A stretch of 9,690 nucleotides of DNA. Source: Bacteroidota bacterium (lineage in GTDB: Bacteria > Bacteroidota > Ignavibacteria > Palsa-1295). Made by a program: the position numbers and the translations under genes. The DNA is taken from assembly GCA_025363505.1 (NCBI GenBank), contig JANYDV010000202.1, positions 1-9,690 on the forward strand. Reading direction: 5' to 3'. Positions 1-7,470 of the stretch are shown here, piece by piece (within the stretch, counting starts at the first letter, position 1; the number at the start of each line of letters is the position of its first letter). Under the pieces are notes generated by a model, which was not told the origin of the DNA, ran no database searches, and was given only the letters and a program-made list of their open reading frames with translations.

Positions 1-84
1 CTTCGCCTCCTGAGCGCGTGATGCGAACGGGAATGCGAGGGAGGCGAGGATCGACACGACGAGGGCGCGGACGGAGATGGTCAT
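1..84 (-). CDS. Start of a secreted protein (partial, runs off left edge)
   Basis: An ATG at 84-82 opens 28 codons that stay open to base 1. They read as a classic Sec signal peptide: a short N-terminus with Arg6, a hydrophobic core from about residue 7 to 21 (ALVVSILASLAFPFA), and a plausible signal peptidase I site after Ala24 (S-R-A, then QEAK). A Shine-Dalgarno GGAG lies at 96-93, 8 bases before the ATG. Codons are strongly G/C-ending, unlike every other gene in the window. The frame differs from that of the aldo/keto reductase, which reads through the same bases. The mature protein is outside the window, so its function is unknown. The GC shift suggests this stub does not share a history with the rest of the window. 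Confidence 0.55.
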   Translation of the reverse strand, partial: MTISVRALVVSILASLAFPFASRAQEAK

Positions 85-1069
85 GGCGAGGGCTCCATTG
101 GGAGGTGCGATCGGTGGCTTCGCCACCCGGACCCGGAAAAATCTCATCAAGTTTTTTTAATGTTTCGCCACTAAGTTGAACATCTAATGCTCTCAGTGAT
201 GCAGTGAGTTGTTCCGAGGTTCGCGGTCCGATGATCGGTGCGGCAACGACCGCATTATGCAAAAGCCAACTTAAAGCAACATCTGAAGGCTTCTCTCCAA
301 TTTCTTTGCAAAGTGCTTCATAGGCAATTACTTTTGTGCGCTCTTTGTCGATGCGTTGAGGTGTGAGTTGTGAACGACGAGTGTCACTGTTTACTTTTTC
401 TAACGCACCACCTGCCAGCAAACCACCGCCGAGCGGACTCCAAGGTAATATACCAATACCATACTCGCGACACGCTGGGATAATTTCAAGTTCTATGGTA
501 CGAGCATTTAAGTGATAAATACTTTGCTCGCTGATAAGTCCGAAAAAATTGCGGTGTTTGGCGATCTCATTTGCTTGTACAATATTCCATGCTGCAAAAT
601 TTGATGAACCGATGTAGGTTACTTTGCCATCACGCACAAGAATTTCCATTGCTTGCCAAATTTCTTCCCACGATGCTTGTCGCCAAATATGATGCATCTG
701 ATAGAGCTCAATATGATCAGTCTGCAAACGTTTCAAACTTGCTTCGCAAGCCCGAGCAATATGATAGGCAGAAAGTTTGCCCGCATTGGGCCATTCATTC
801 ATCATGGCGAATAGCTTTGTTGCAAGGATCACTTTTTCGCGCCGTCCGCCGCCTTGGGCAAACCACCTGCCGATGATCTCCTCGGTCGCGCCCTTACCGA
901 GATGGCGACCATAGACATTCGAGGTGTCGAAAAAATTGATGCCGAGATCGAGTGCTTCATCCATTATTCGAAAGCTATCAGCTTCGCTGGTAACAGGACC
1001 GAAGTTCATTGTTCCAAGACAGAGCTTGCTTATTTGTAGCCCTGTACGTCCTAAGTAAGTGTATTGCAT
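1..1069 (-). CDS. Aldo/keto reductase, C-terminal end lost at a sequence junction
   Basis: Predicted NAD(P)H-dependent oxidoreductase of the aldo/keto reductase superfamily, a cytoplasmic (beta/alpha)8 barrel reducing aldehydes or ketones; the substrate cannot be told. It starts at ATG 1069-1067 with MQYTYLGRTGLQISKLCLGT, typical of the family, after a poly-A stretch without a Shine-Dalgarno. The catalytic tetrad is visible: Asp48 and Tyr53 (in FFDTSNVYG), Lys85 (ATK) and His126 (YQMHH). SSNF (155-158) and the late IIGPRTSEQL (279-288) are the usual phosphate/cofactor-binding segments. Similarity continues to FPGPGGEA (311-318, ending near base 116), where relatives normally finish within a few codons (PEAYAW-like ending). 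Here no stop appears: the frame continues through GC-rich DNA to base 1, giving an Arg/Pro-rich tail unlike the family. The true gene probably ends near 115-130 and its last codons have been replaced. The family call is firm; the tail is suspect. Confidence 0.88.
   Translation of the reverse strand, partial: MQYTYLGRTGLQISKLCLGTMNFGPVTSEADSFRIMDEALDLGINFFDTSNVYGRHLGKGATEEIIGRWFAQGGGRREKVILATKLFAMMNEWPNAGKLSAYHIARACEASLKRLQTDHIELYQMHHIWRQASWEEIWQAMEILVRDGKVTYIGSSNFAAWNIVQANEIAKHRNFFGLISEQSIYHLNARTIELEIIPACREYGIGILPWSPLGGGLLAGGALEKVNSDTRRSQLTPQRIDKERTKVIAYEALCKEIGEKPSDVALSWLLHNAVVAAPIIGPRTSEQLTASLRALDVQLSGETLKKLDEIFPGPGGEATDRTSQWSPRHDHLRPRPRRVDPRLPRIPVRITRSGGE
113..127. repeat. Perfect 6-bp inverted repeat at the composition break
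   Basis: GGTGGC (113-118) and GCCACC (122-127) are perfect inverted copies around a TTC loop. The palindrome sits exactly where aldo/keto reductase similarity ends and the GC-rich stub begins. It could be chance, a small hairpin, or the short homology that joined two unrelated sequences. Confidence 0.5.
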
Positions 1070-1241
1070 TTTTTTTCGTTAGTGGTATAGTTTGTATTAA
1101 AGAGGAGTTCAGGAAAAATAATTCACTTGGCAGAGTAGTAATAATTAAAAATTTGGGCACCTACTTAATACTATTGTTCCCCCTCAGAAAAAAGAAACCT
1201 TGCCCGGCGAGTGATATTTTCATTCTGTTTATGGTTGTAGT

Positions 1242-1266
1242 GCGCTCTTGTTTTTTGCGAGAGCGC
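1242..1266 (+). repeat. Hairpin upstream of the comB-like gene
   Basis: GCGCTCT (1242-1248) pairs perfectly with AGAGCGC (1260-1266). A G-T wobble and one further pair extend the stem to 9 over a T-rich loop. It ends 23 bases before the ATG at 1290, so it would lie in the mRNA leader. It is not followed by a T-tract, so I do not call it a terminator; a leader structure or an operator is possible. Confidence 0.4.
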
Positions 1267-1289
1267 ATCTGATGTTTTACATTTTGTGA

Positions 1290-2033
1290 ATGATAACAGT
1301 AAAAGTATATTTTAGTCCCGCAACTCTTGATGAGTTTGATCTTCGCGATAAGACGATTGTCGTGATTGATGTGCTGCGCGCCTCGACCACGATCACCTAT
1401 GCTATGGCTGCAGGTGCACGCGAGGTAATTCCCGTCGCATCGGTCGATCAAGCAATGAAGATTGTCGGTAATCTTTTTAGTACTGCCACCATGCTTTGTG
1501 GCGAGCGCGGCGGCAAACGAATCGAAGGCTTTCGCCTTGGCAACTCCCCCAGCGAATATACTCGTGAGATTGTCGAAGGAAAATCTCTGATCCTTACGAC
1601 CACCAACGGAGCAGTAGCATTAACAAAAGCTAAATATGCAAGACATTGTTATGTGTCAAGCTTTGTCAATCTCAGCGCCAGCGCACGAGTGCTTGCTGAA
1701 TTAAATGATCTTGAAGAAACCGGTTTGGTGATCATCTGCAGTGGTCGCGAGAACGACTTTTCGCTCGAAGATGCTACTTGCGCCGGAGCGTTGCTCAGTT
1801 TACTAATGCAAGTCAAAGAGATCGAGCTGACCGATAGTGCGCGCACCGTCCTTTCGATAGCAAAAGAATATGGCGGTGATATCCTCAGAACATTACAAAA
1901 TAGCGACCACGGAAAACACCTCGCCCAGATCGGTTTTGCCGAAGATATCATCACATCCGCAAAAGTAGATTCTGTTCCGCTCGTCCCAGTGATGGATCAA
2001 ACTGTAATTAAGAAGAAGATCGTCTTTGACTGA
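1290..2033 (+). CDS. comB: Probable 2-phosphosulfolactate phosphatase (ComB family)
   Basis: A 247-residue soluble protein of the ComB family, Mg-dependent phosphatases that convert 2-phosphosulfolactate to sulfolactate (EC 3.1.3.71), known from coenzyme M and sulfolactate synthesis. Family signatures appear in order: VIDVLRASTT (25-34), GERGG then GFRLGNSP (71-75 and 80-87), TTTNGA (103-108), CSGRENDFSLED (150-161, with the acidic pair at the end), and LRTLQNSDHGKHL with IGFAEDI near the C-terminus (199-220). Length is normal for the family. The start is fixed: TGA at 1287-1289 is in frame directly before the ATG, and no Shine-Dalgarno is seen. No other sulfolactate or coenzyme M genes are nearby, so the family is clear but the physiological substrate is inferred. 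Many bacteria carry such orphan copies. It transcribes away from the divergent aldo/keto reductase across a 220-base gap. Confidence 0.87.
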   Translation: MITVKVYFSPATLDEFDLRDKTIVVIDVLRASTTITYAMAAGAREVIPVASVDQAMKIVGNLFSTATMLCGERGGKRIEGFRLGNSPSEYTREIVEGKSLILTTTNGAVALTKAKYARHCYVSSFVNLSASARVLAELNDLEETGLVIICSGRENDFSLEDATCAGALLSLLMQVKEIELTDSARTVLSIAKEYGGDILRTLQNSDHGKHLAQIGFAEDIITSAKVDSVPLVPVMDQTVIKKKIVFD

Positions 2034-2107
2034 TCCATCTTCTCTAAAATCTGCCGCAATTAACTATTACCGAACCAAGATTTCTGGAAGCTCTTTGACC
2101 ATGTGTT

Positions 2108-2151
2108 CACACGTATTTCACAATGAGAGATTCCTTGAAATACACGTTGTG
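2108..2151. repeat. Imperfect inverted repeat in the comB-ftsK gap
   Basis: TATTTCA (2114-2120) and TGAAATA (2136-2142) are perfect inverted copies around a 15-base loop. The arms continue imperfectly as CACACG (2108-2113) and CGTTGTG (2145-2151), needing small bulges. It lies 75 bases after the comB-like stop and lacks a T-tract, so it is at best a weak transcript-end structure. Confidence 0.35.
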
Positions 2152-2343
2152 CATTCCATGTAAATGAATGGGCAACCACTTCAGGTATGCCATTGTCTAA
2201 TTCCTCAATCTCATTTCCCAAGCAAACCCGACTGTTAAACTATTTATTATCAATAAGTTATGATAATATATTAAAATATCCATCGCCTCGCGGCTAAAGA
2301 ATTTTCATATAAAGTGAACAATAGTTAGAAAAAAGAGTTATTT

Positions 2344-2372
2344 TTGTGGGGAAATGTTTCTAATTGTGGGGA
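2344..2372. promoter_or_regulatory. Two 9-bp direct repeats before ftsK
   Basis: TTGTGGGGA occurs at 2344-2352 and again at 2364-2372, exactly 20 bases apart, about two helical turns. The second copy ends 13 bases before the GTG start of ftsK. Same-face spacing suits a dimeric DNA-binding protein, but no known site is matched well. Read on the other strand, the copies resemble a DnaA box only loosely (two or three mismatches in nine). GGGGA in the second copy is too far from the start for an ideal Shine-Dalgarno. Confidence 0.35.
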
Positions 2373-2385
2373 TTTATAAAATATC

Positions 2386-5300
2386 GTGACGGAACCAGGA
2401 CAACGCACGCCACGACAGGCTTCAGGATACAATAACCGATCGGGCAACAGCGCGAACGGTTCTTCGCGTGCATATAACAACCCGCCCAATGATCCCAATT
2501 ATACCCCATCAGATGAGGAGTTTTTTTATCCTCAGGAATTTGAAGATCCACTTTCGGAAGTAGCCGCACCGGCGTACGAACGCCGCAACCCGATAAATAT
2601 TCCACCGCCGATCGAACCATCAAACCGGACCCGCCGCACCCGGAACTCGCGCCCAATGCCGCGGAGATTATCCGAAGAGCTCGAAGACCAACAGAACCCC
2701 ATTGATGATGAACCGGAAATTCTGGCAAAACCACGTCCGCGCCGTCGCTCGACAAAACAAGTTGACTCCGGCGAGCAAATAGAGCTGAAGCTCAAGACCC
2801 CGGCAAAGAAGCCGGATACTGACGTAAAGAAACGTCAGGCACTCGGTGTTTTTCTTGTCGTGATTGCGATATTTATTTTACTGGCAATTGTCAGTTACAG
2901 TGCACAAGATGCACCACAAGCTGAAACGAAAATTTCTGATCTTCCGGCAATTTTTCTCAGATCCGATCCTGTGGTCAATGCAAATGCCGACACTGTTCAT
3001 AACTGGGTCGGGCTGATCGGCACGATGATCGCGAATTTCTTAATTAATAAAACCATCGGCTACGCGGCAATCATCTTTCCGTTCTTTATGGGCTGGTGGT
3101 CACTTGCACTTTTTCGTTTTAGCGCAAAACAGCGTAAACGCTTGACGCTTGCGACATCGTTTATGCTTATCAGTGCCGTGTTATTCTCAGCGACAATCGG
3201 CACAACGCAGCTCATCACTGCCCTTCCCCATCTTGACCGCGAATGGTCGGGCGCAGTAGGACAATTTCTCGGCTTGACATTCACACGTCTTATCGGTTCG
3301 ATTGGTGCGTTAATCATTTATGCAACCAGCTTTGTCGTGATGCTCGTGTTTGCAATTGATCTTGATATCGAACTGACGTTTCAACGTCTGAGGGGTGGAT
3401 ATAGTGGTATTGCTGCAAAATCAAGATTATCATTAATAGAATTCTGGGACAAGCGCGAAGCTAAACGTGCCGAACGCCTTGATCGTAAAGCGCAACGATA
3501 TAACGCATCAGCAATTACTGACGAGACGATTGCCACTTACGAAGAAGACTATTACAATTCGAATATAAGCGACCCAACAATAGCCGATGACATCGTATCC
3601 AAACCGGAAGTTGTTATCAAAGAAGCACCGAAGGTAAAACCCCAAATCGTAAAACCGGCAATAGAAACTGTGATTCAACATCGAGAAAGTGATCTTGAAG
3701 AACAGAGTGCGTACAAAGAAGAACTCAATCCTGCTCGGGATATAATTACTGTTCGGCAAAACACTGCTGCAAAACAAAATGGCAATGAAGCACCGTATCT
3801 AAAAATACGCCCCGCGCCGAAAAGTGTGAACGGACTTAGCAAACCAATCCCTCGCATTGGCAAACAGAGTGATGAGATGCTCGGCGAAAAAGCATCAGCG
3901 ATGTCACGTTTATCTGCCGGTGGCACAGGCATCCCGTCAGCAACACGCGCAGTAAGGATATTGCCTAGTGATATGACCGACGAAGTTGTAAAATCCACTT
4001 CTGCCCCTGAGATTCCGAAAGCAGTTGTGCCGCCGCCATTTATTGAAGAACCAATTAATGAGCAGATACCCGAAGTTGTTGTTGAGATCGGGGATGAGAA
4101 GGTACTATCGAACGAAGCATTACCGCATTCGAAAGCCATTGTCGAAGATGTAATAGATATTCCGGCAATTGTTGCACCACCATTGATCAGCAAATTATCA
4201 CAGTCGTTGTTTCCTTCGGATATGGGACCAGATTTCGTGCCCGAAAATCCTTACAATGAAAATCTGTCGAAGTATCGTTCACCGTCGCTAGAACTTCTCA
4301 GACCAAGTGCTGCCAGTGATGAAGTTGATACTGACAATGAAGAGCTCACAGCAAAGGGCACGATCCTACGTGATAAACTTGCGCAGTTCGGGGTCGAGAT
4401 CGAAAATATTGTAGTCACACCCGGACCGGTCGTGACCCTGTATGAATTTACCCCCGCTGATGGAGTGAAAGTTTCGACCGTCGGTAATCTGACCGACGAC
4501 ATTGCACTGGCAATGAAAGCGCGTGGTATCCGTATCATTGCTCCGATGCCGGGACGTGGCACGATCGGGATCGAAATTCCGAACGACCATCCAAAGATGG
4601 TCTCGATGCGTTCGGTATTAGAGAATCCGGCGTTCATCAATTCAAAAATGAATTTGCCCCTTGCTCTTGGCAAGACAATCTCCGGCGATGTTTATATTGA
4701 TGATCTTTCGAAAATGCCGCATTTACTTATCGCCGGTGCAACCGGAGCCGGTAAATCTGTTGGCGTCAATGGCATTTTGACTTCATTGCTCTATTCAAAG
4801 AGTCCGAAGGATGTAAAATTTGTCATCGTCGATCCGAAAAAGATTGAGCTTTCACTTTACCGGGCACTCAAAGATCACTTCTTGATCACTTCAGCAGAAA
4901 TTGGCGAAGAAATCGTTACCACACCGGCGTATGCCGTGCTCGCACTGCAAGCATGTGTCATCGAGATGGAAAAAAGATATGATCGCCTTGCAAAAGCCGC
5001 AGTACGCTCGTTGACTGATTACAACTTAAAAGTCGCACAAGGAAAACTCAAGAGCACACAATCAGAACAACATTATCATTTGCCATACATTGTTGTGATC
5101 ATCGATGAATTAGCCGATCTGATGATTACCGCCGGCAAAGACATCGAAGAACCGATCTGCCGTCTTGCTCAAATGGCGCGTGCAGTCGGTATCCATCTCA
5201 TCTTAGCGACACAGCGTCCGTCGGTTGATGTCATCACCGGTGTCATCAAGGCAAACTTCCCTGCTCGTATTGCATATCAAGTGGCGACTAAAGTTGACTC

Positions 5301-5766
5301 GCGTACCATTCTCGATTCGATGGGTGCTGAACAACTCCTCGGCAACGGTGATATGTTGTATCTGCCCAGTGGCACACCAAAGCCGATACGGCTACAAGCA
5401 CCTTACATTTCGACTGATGAAGTGGAAGCGATTGTTGAAGCTGTTGCTAATCAAAAAGGACCGGGATGTTCATATTCGCGTCAATGGCGCCTGCCATCGC
5501 TCAAACAAAAAGGCGGCGGCGGATCGTATGACGAAGGCGATCTTGACCCAATGTTCCAAGATGCAGCAAAATGTGTCTTTCAAAATAAATCTGCAAGTAC
5601 GTCGATGCTCCAACGCCGATTAAAAGTTGGCTACTCACGCGCCGCAAGAATGGTAGACGAACTCGAACGCGTCGGTATCGTCGGACCACCAGATGGAGCA
5701 AAAGCCCGAGAAGTGCTCATTAGCTCCCAAGAAGAATTACGAATCATCCTTGAGAACTTTATCTAA
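2386..5766 (+). CDS. ftsK: DNA translocase FtsK/SpoIIIE
   Basis: Membrane-anchored ATP-driven DNA pump (1126 residues) that clears and aligns chromosome termini at the division septum and, with XerC/XerD, resolves dimers. In order: a hydrophilic N-terminus rich in Asn, Pro and Arg (1-152); about four membrane segments (about 153-170, 225-243, 253-272, 299-324); a charged, Pro/Glu/Val-rich linker (about 330-630); the alpha domain (about 631-750, with PGPVVTLYEF at 679-688 and GTIGIEIPN at 725-733); and the RecA-like motor with Walker A GATGAGKS (784-791), Walker B VVIIDE (903-908) and ATQRPS (941-946). A winged-helix gamma domain (about 1052-1115, QRRLKVGYSRAARMVDELE) reads polar DNA signals. 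GTG 2386 is the first possible start because TAA at 2377-2379 is in frame just upstream; the next Met is residue 91. The 152-residue stretch before the first membrane segment is long compared with E. coli FtsK. It appears to be transcribed alone. Confidence 0.96.
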   Translation: MTEPGQRTPRQASGYNNRSGNSANGSSRAYNNPPNDPNYTPSDEEFFYPQEFEDPLSEVAAPAYERRNPINIPPPIEPSNRTRRTRNSRPMPRRLSEELEDQQNPIDDEPEILAKPRPRRRSTKQVDSGEQIELKLKTPAKKPDTDVKKRQALGVFLVVIAIFILLAIVSYSAQDAPQAETKISDLPAIFLRSDPVVNANADTVHNWVGLIGTMIANFLINKTIGYAAIIFPFFMGWWSLALFRFSAKQRKRLTLATSFMLISAVLFSATIGTTQLITALPHLDREWSGAVGQFLGLTFTRLIGSIGALIIYATSFVVMLVFAIDLDIELTFQRLRGGYSGIAAKSRLSLIEFWDKREAKRAERLDRKAQRYNASAITDETIATYEEDYYNSNISDPTIADDIVSKPEVVIKEAPKVKPQIVKPAIETVIQHRESDLEEQSAYKEELNPARDIITVRQNTAAKQNGNEAPYLKIRPAPKSVNGLSKPIPRIGKQSDEMLGEKASAMSRLSAGGTGIPSATRAVRILPSDMTDEVVKSTSAPEIPKAVVPPPFIEEPINEQIPEVVVEIGDEKVLSNEALPHSKAIVEDVIDIPAIVAPPLISKLSQSLFPSDMGPDFVPENPYNENLSKYRSPSLELLRPSAASDEVDTDNEELTAKGTILRDKLAQFGVEIENIVVTPGPVVTLYEFTPADGVKVSTVGNLTDDIALAMKARGIRIIAPMPGRGTIGIEIPNDHPKMVSMRSVLENPAFINSKMNLPLALGKTISGDVYIDDLSKMPHLLIAGATGAGKSVGVNGILTSLLYSKSPKDVKFVIVDPKKIELSLYRALKDHFLITSAEIGEEIVTTPAYAVLALQACVIEMEKRYDRLAKAAVRSLTDYNLKVAQGKLKSTQSEQHYHLPYIVVIIDELADLMITAGKDIEEPICRLAQMARAVGIHLILATQRPSVDVITGVIKANFPARIAYQVATKVDSRTILDSMGAEQLLGNGDMLYLPSGTPKPIRLQAPYISTDEVEAIVEAVANQKGPGCSYSRQWRLPSLKQKGGGGSYDEGDLDPMFQDAAKCVFQNKSASTSMLQRRLKVGYSRAARMVDELERVGIVGPPDGAKAREVLISSQEELRIILENFI

Positions 5767-6238
5767 AATAGTTAGCCGTTCTGGAGTTGTCTTTATTGGC
5801 AACAAATAAAAAAAAGTAAATTAAAATCAATAGACACCTTAACAAACACTGATGTACTTCGTATATTATAGTTGATAAATGGGGCACCACAACCTATCTC
5901 AACAGTGGCCTATACCCTTAATAGAGATTCATTTTTTACCCTTTGTCTTCGATCAAAATTACCGGATTACAACTATGAGCACCAGGTGAGTATGATACAA
6001 CAATAAGTATTTTATATCCTTAATTTGTTGAAAAATAATGAGATATGGTGGTAGGCGTAAGAATGGTTGCTTCCTTGTCCAACAAAACTCACTACAAATT
6101 ATGGCTGTAAAATCGGATGTCTTCCGGAGCAATATTCCCCCTAAGTCAATGATTATTTGGAAATAGCAAAATTATTGCTTAAATTAGTACTCGTTTACTT
6201 GACATTTTCATCTACATTCACCAATTGGAGGAAACACT
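5767..6238. other. 472-base gap between ftsK and the Yip1 gene
   Basis: No open frame with coding character and no RNA gene was recognised on either strand. A weak 6-pair stem (5786-5791 with 5798-5803, one G-T pair) lies 20 bases after the ftsK stop but is followed by A-rich rather than T-rich sequence. AGCAA and TTGCT form a small 5-bp stem near 6166-6180. TTGACA at 6199-6204 resembles a -35 box, but no good -10 follows. The promoter of the Yip1 gene is presumably in the last 100 bases. Confidence 0.5.
6227..6231 (+). promoter_or_regulatory. Strong ribosome binding site of the Yip1 gene
   Basis: GGAGG lies 7 bases before the ATG at 6239. This is the clearest Shine-Dalgarno in the window and fixes the start. 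It contrasts with the comB-like, ftsK and first Rieske genes, which have none. Confidence 0.8.
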
Positions 6239-6847
6239 ATGGGATTGATCGACCGTGCTAAAAATATGCTAATGACGCCGAAGACGGAATGGGCAGTTGT
6301 GGCAACCGAAGATCCGGATCCAATGAAAGTATTTATGGGCTATGTCGTGCCCTGGATCGTCATTGATGCTCTATGTGCGTTCATCGGGCATGGACTCATT
6401 TGGGGTAGTGGTCATTATGGTGCATATGCTATGACCTGGGGTATCTACACTGCTGTGCTAATCCTTGTGACCGGAGGAATCTCGGTTTGGGTTACGGCAT
6501 TGATCATTAGTGCATTAGCTCCTTCATTCGGTTCAGAAAAAAGTACCGGCAGAGCAATGCAAACCGTAGCCTATGCTTCAACTGCGTCGTATGTTGGCGG
6601 TATTCTGGCGATCTTGCCATTTATTGGGTGGATTGGTGGCTTGTTTGGTCTCTACGGTATCTATCTTTTCTATTTGGGACTCCCTCATACAATGAAAACG
6701 CCGGGCGATAAGACCGTAATGTATATGGTCGTGTCGGCTGTCTGTCTTATTGTTGTCTATATGGTATTGATGACCGTTCTCACAGGAGTGTTTATGGGTA
6801 TCTTCGGACTGGGTGCCCTCACAGGAGCACATACATTGCCAATGTAA
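6239..6847 (+). CDS. Yip1-domain integral membrane protein
   Basis: A 202-residue polytopic membrane protein with the bacterial Yip1 layout. A short cytoplasmic start (RAKNMLMTPKTEW, 6-18, the typical opening of the family) precedes about five hydrophobic segments (about 32-52, 68-94, 112-130, 132-148 and 159-190). Between the last two is a conserved polar turn, LPHTMKTPGDKT (148-159). The family occurs widely in bacteria, but its molecular role there is not established; eukaryotic Yip1 proteins act in vesicle traffic, which should not be transferred. The start has a GGAGG at 6227-6231. A hairpin terminator follows the stop by 24 bases, so it is probably a single-gene transcript. Codons for residues 136-181 are repeated almost exactly at 7565-7701, in a truncated second copy. 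Confidence 0.85.
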   Translation: MGLIDRAKNMLMTPKTEWAVVATEDPDPMKVFMGYVVPWIVIDALCAFIGHGLIWGSGHYGAYAMTWGIYTAVLILVTGGISVWVTALIISALAPSFGSEKSTGRAMQTVAYASTASYVGGILAILPFIGWIGGLFGLYGIYLFYLGLPHTMKTPGDKTVMYMVVSAVCLIVVYMVLMTVLTGVFMGIFGLGALTGAHTLPM

Positions 6848-6871
6848 ATATTATTTTCTCGGATAATTATT

Positions 6872-6896
6872 CAAGGGCGGTTTTTTACCGCCCTTG
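6872..6896 (+). terminator. Hairpin terminator after the Yip1 gene
   Basis: CAAGGGCGG (6872-6880) and CCGCCCTTG (6888-6896) form a perfect 9-bp GC-rich stem with a 7-base T-rich loop, 24 bases after the stop. Only a short, interrupted T stretch follows, so termination may be partial. A related hairpin follows the second, broken Yip1 copy at 7786-7810. Confidence 0.7.
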
Positions 6897-6954
6897 TGTT
6901 ATAAAAACCCAATCCGAGCCACAGTAACGCTAACGGACTTCCAACGCAAACATT

Positions 6955-7437
6955 ATGAACGATGATCTGCTCATCATCCAAAATTCCTCAAGAAGAGATT
7001 TTCTGAAACACTTTGGAGATGCGCTTGTCGGTATCACGATACTGGGTGTAGTAGCTCCGATATTTGAAAGTTGCTGCTCCAATTCTGATTCATTGGTAAA
7101 TTCTTCCAATAACTCGATCATCGGAAGGGTAGATGTCTCACTATTATCCGGTGACAATCAAGCGGTATATACAGAAAACCCCGAGAAAGAACCGGTTATT
7201 GTCATACGCAAAAGCTCGACAACCTACGTTGCACTTCGATTGGTGTGTAAGCATGAAGGTTGCAGATTTCCATCTGTAGATCTCCGTGGCATAAAAATTA
7301 GTTGTCAATGCCATGGCTCTGAATATGATCTTAATGGTTTCCGAACGAGAGGTCCTGCTCCGCCGGGATCGCGGCTCGATCAATATGAAACAGTTTTTAA
7401 AAGCACCACGAAAACTGTTAGTATTAAATTCTCTTAA
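6955..7437 (+). CDS. Rieske [2Fe-2S] protein A, Tat-exported, possibly lipid-anchored
   Basis: A 160-residue Rieske iron-sulfur protein, an electron carrier probably held on the outer face of the cytoplasmic membrane. The N-terminus has a twin-arginine motif, SRRDFLK (12-18), and a hydrophobic stretch (about 22-37). Cys40 in FESC could be a lipidation site, though this lipobox is weak. Cluster motifs are complete: CKHEGC gives Fe ligands Cys98 and His100 plus disulfide Cys103; CQCHGS gives Fe ligands Cys117 and His120 plus disulfide Cys119. This disulfide type resembles bc1/b6f Rieske proteins rather than ring-hydroxylating ferredoxins. No cytochrome b or c gene is in the window, so its partner is unknown. 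No Shine-Dalgarno precedes ATG 6955, which lies 58 bases after the terminator hairpin. It is paralogous to the protein at 7943-8419 through the tandem duplication. Confidence 0.88.
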   Translation: MNDDLLIIQNSSRRDFLKHFGDALVGITILGVVAPIFESCCSNSDSLVNSSNNSIIGRVDVSLLSGDNQAVYTENPEKEPVIVIRKSSTTYVALRLVCKHEGCRFPSVDLRGIKISCQCHGSEYDLNGFRTRGPAPPGSRLDQYETVFKSTTKTVSIKFS

Positions 7438-7470
7438 CTACTTCCCCAGATAACTAGATCAGGAGTAGCA

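Larger units (their letters stand above)
2034..2385. other. 352-base gap between comB-like gene and ftsK
   Basis: I find no convincing gene here. The right half is AT-rich (2236-2345) and leads into two 9-bp direct repeats just before the ftsK start. An imperfect inverted repeat lies at 2108-2151. The AT-rich part and repeats probably hold the ftsK promoter, but no clear -35/-10 or Bacteroidota-type promoter could be assigned. Confidence 0.5.

Noticed and set aside
1064..1094. TTG plus TATAGTTTG about 20 bases later, resembling a Bacteroidota TTTG / TAnnTTTG promoter directed at the comB-like gene.
   Set aside because: The spacing inside the -7 motif is off by one base and the start would be almost 200 bases upstream of the gene, so the match is too loose to list.
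571..1272. Several plus-strand frames opposite and beside the aldo/keto reductase.
   Set aside because: They are antisense shadows of the reductase or low-complexity frames in the intergenic gap, with no family features or ribosome sites.
2060..2239. A minus-strand frame of about 59 codons without ATG, ending in TAA at 2062-2060, with a protein-like composition (several Trp, Phe and His).
   Set aside because: It lacks an ATG or ribosome site, matches no family I recognise, and a frame this long is not rare by chance in a 352-base gap. It might be a gene remnant, but I cannot support it.
2344..2372. The direct repeats as a replication origin with DnaA boxes, near the AT-rich stretch.
   Set aside because: The match to the DnaA consensus is only 6-7 of 9, there are just two copies, and no dnaA or dnaN gene is adjacent.
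5225..5623. A 132-codon plus-strand frame inside ftsK.
   Set aside because: It overlaps the conserved motor and gamma domains of ftsK in another frame and has no recognisable domain.
5786..5803. A 6-pair stem 20 bases after the ftsK stop, considered as a terminator.
   Set aside because: It contains a wobble pair and is followed by A-rich, not T-rich, sequence, so it lacks the form of an intrinsic terminator on the plus strand.
6199..6204. A perfect TTGACA, considered as a -35 box for the Yip1 gene.
   Set aside because: No acceptable -10 element is found 16-18 bases downstream, where CCAATTGGAGG lies instead, and the host may use a different promoter consensus.
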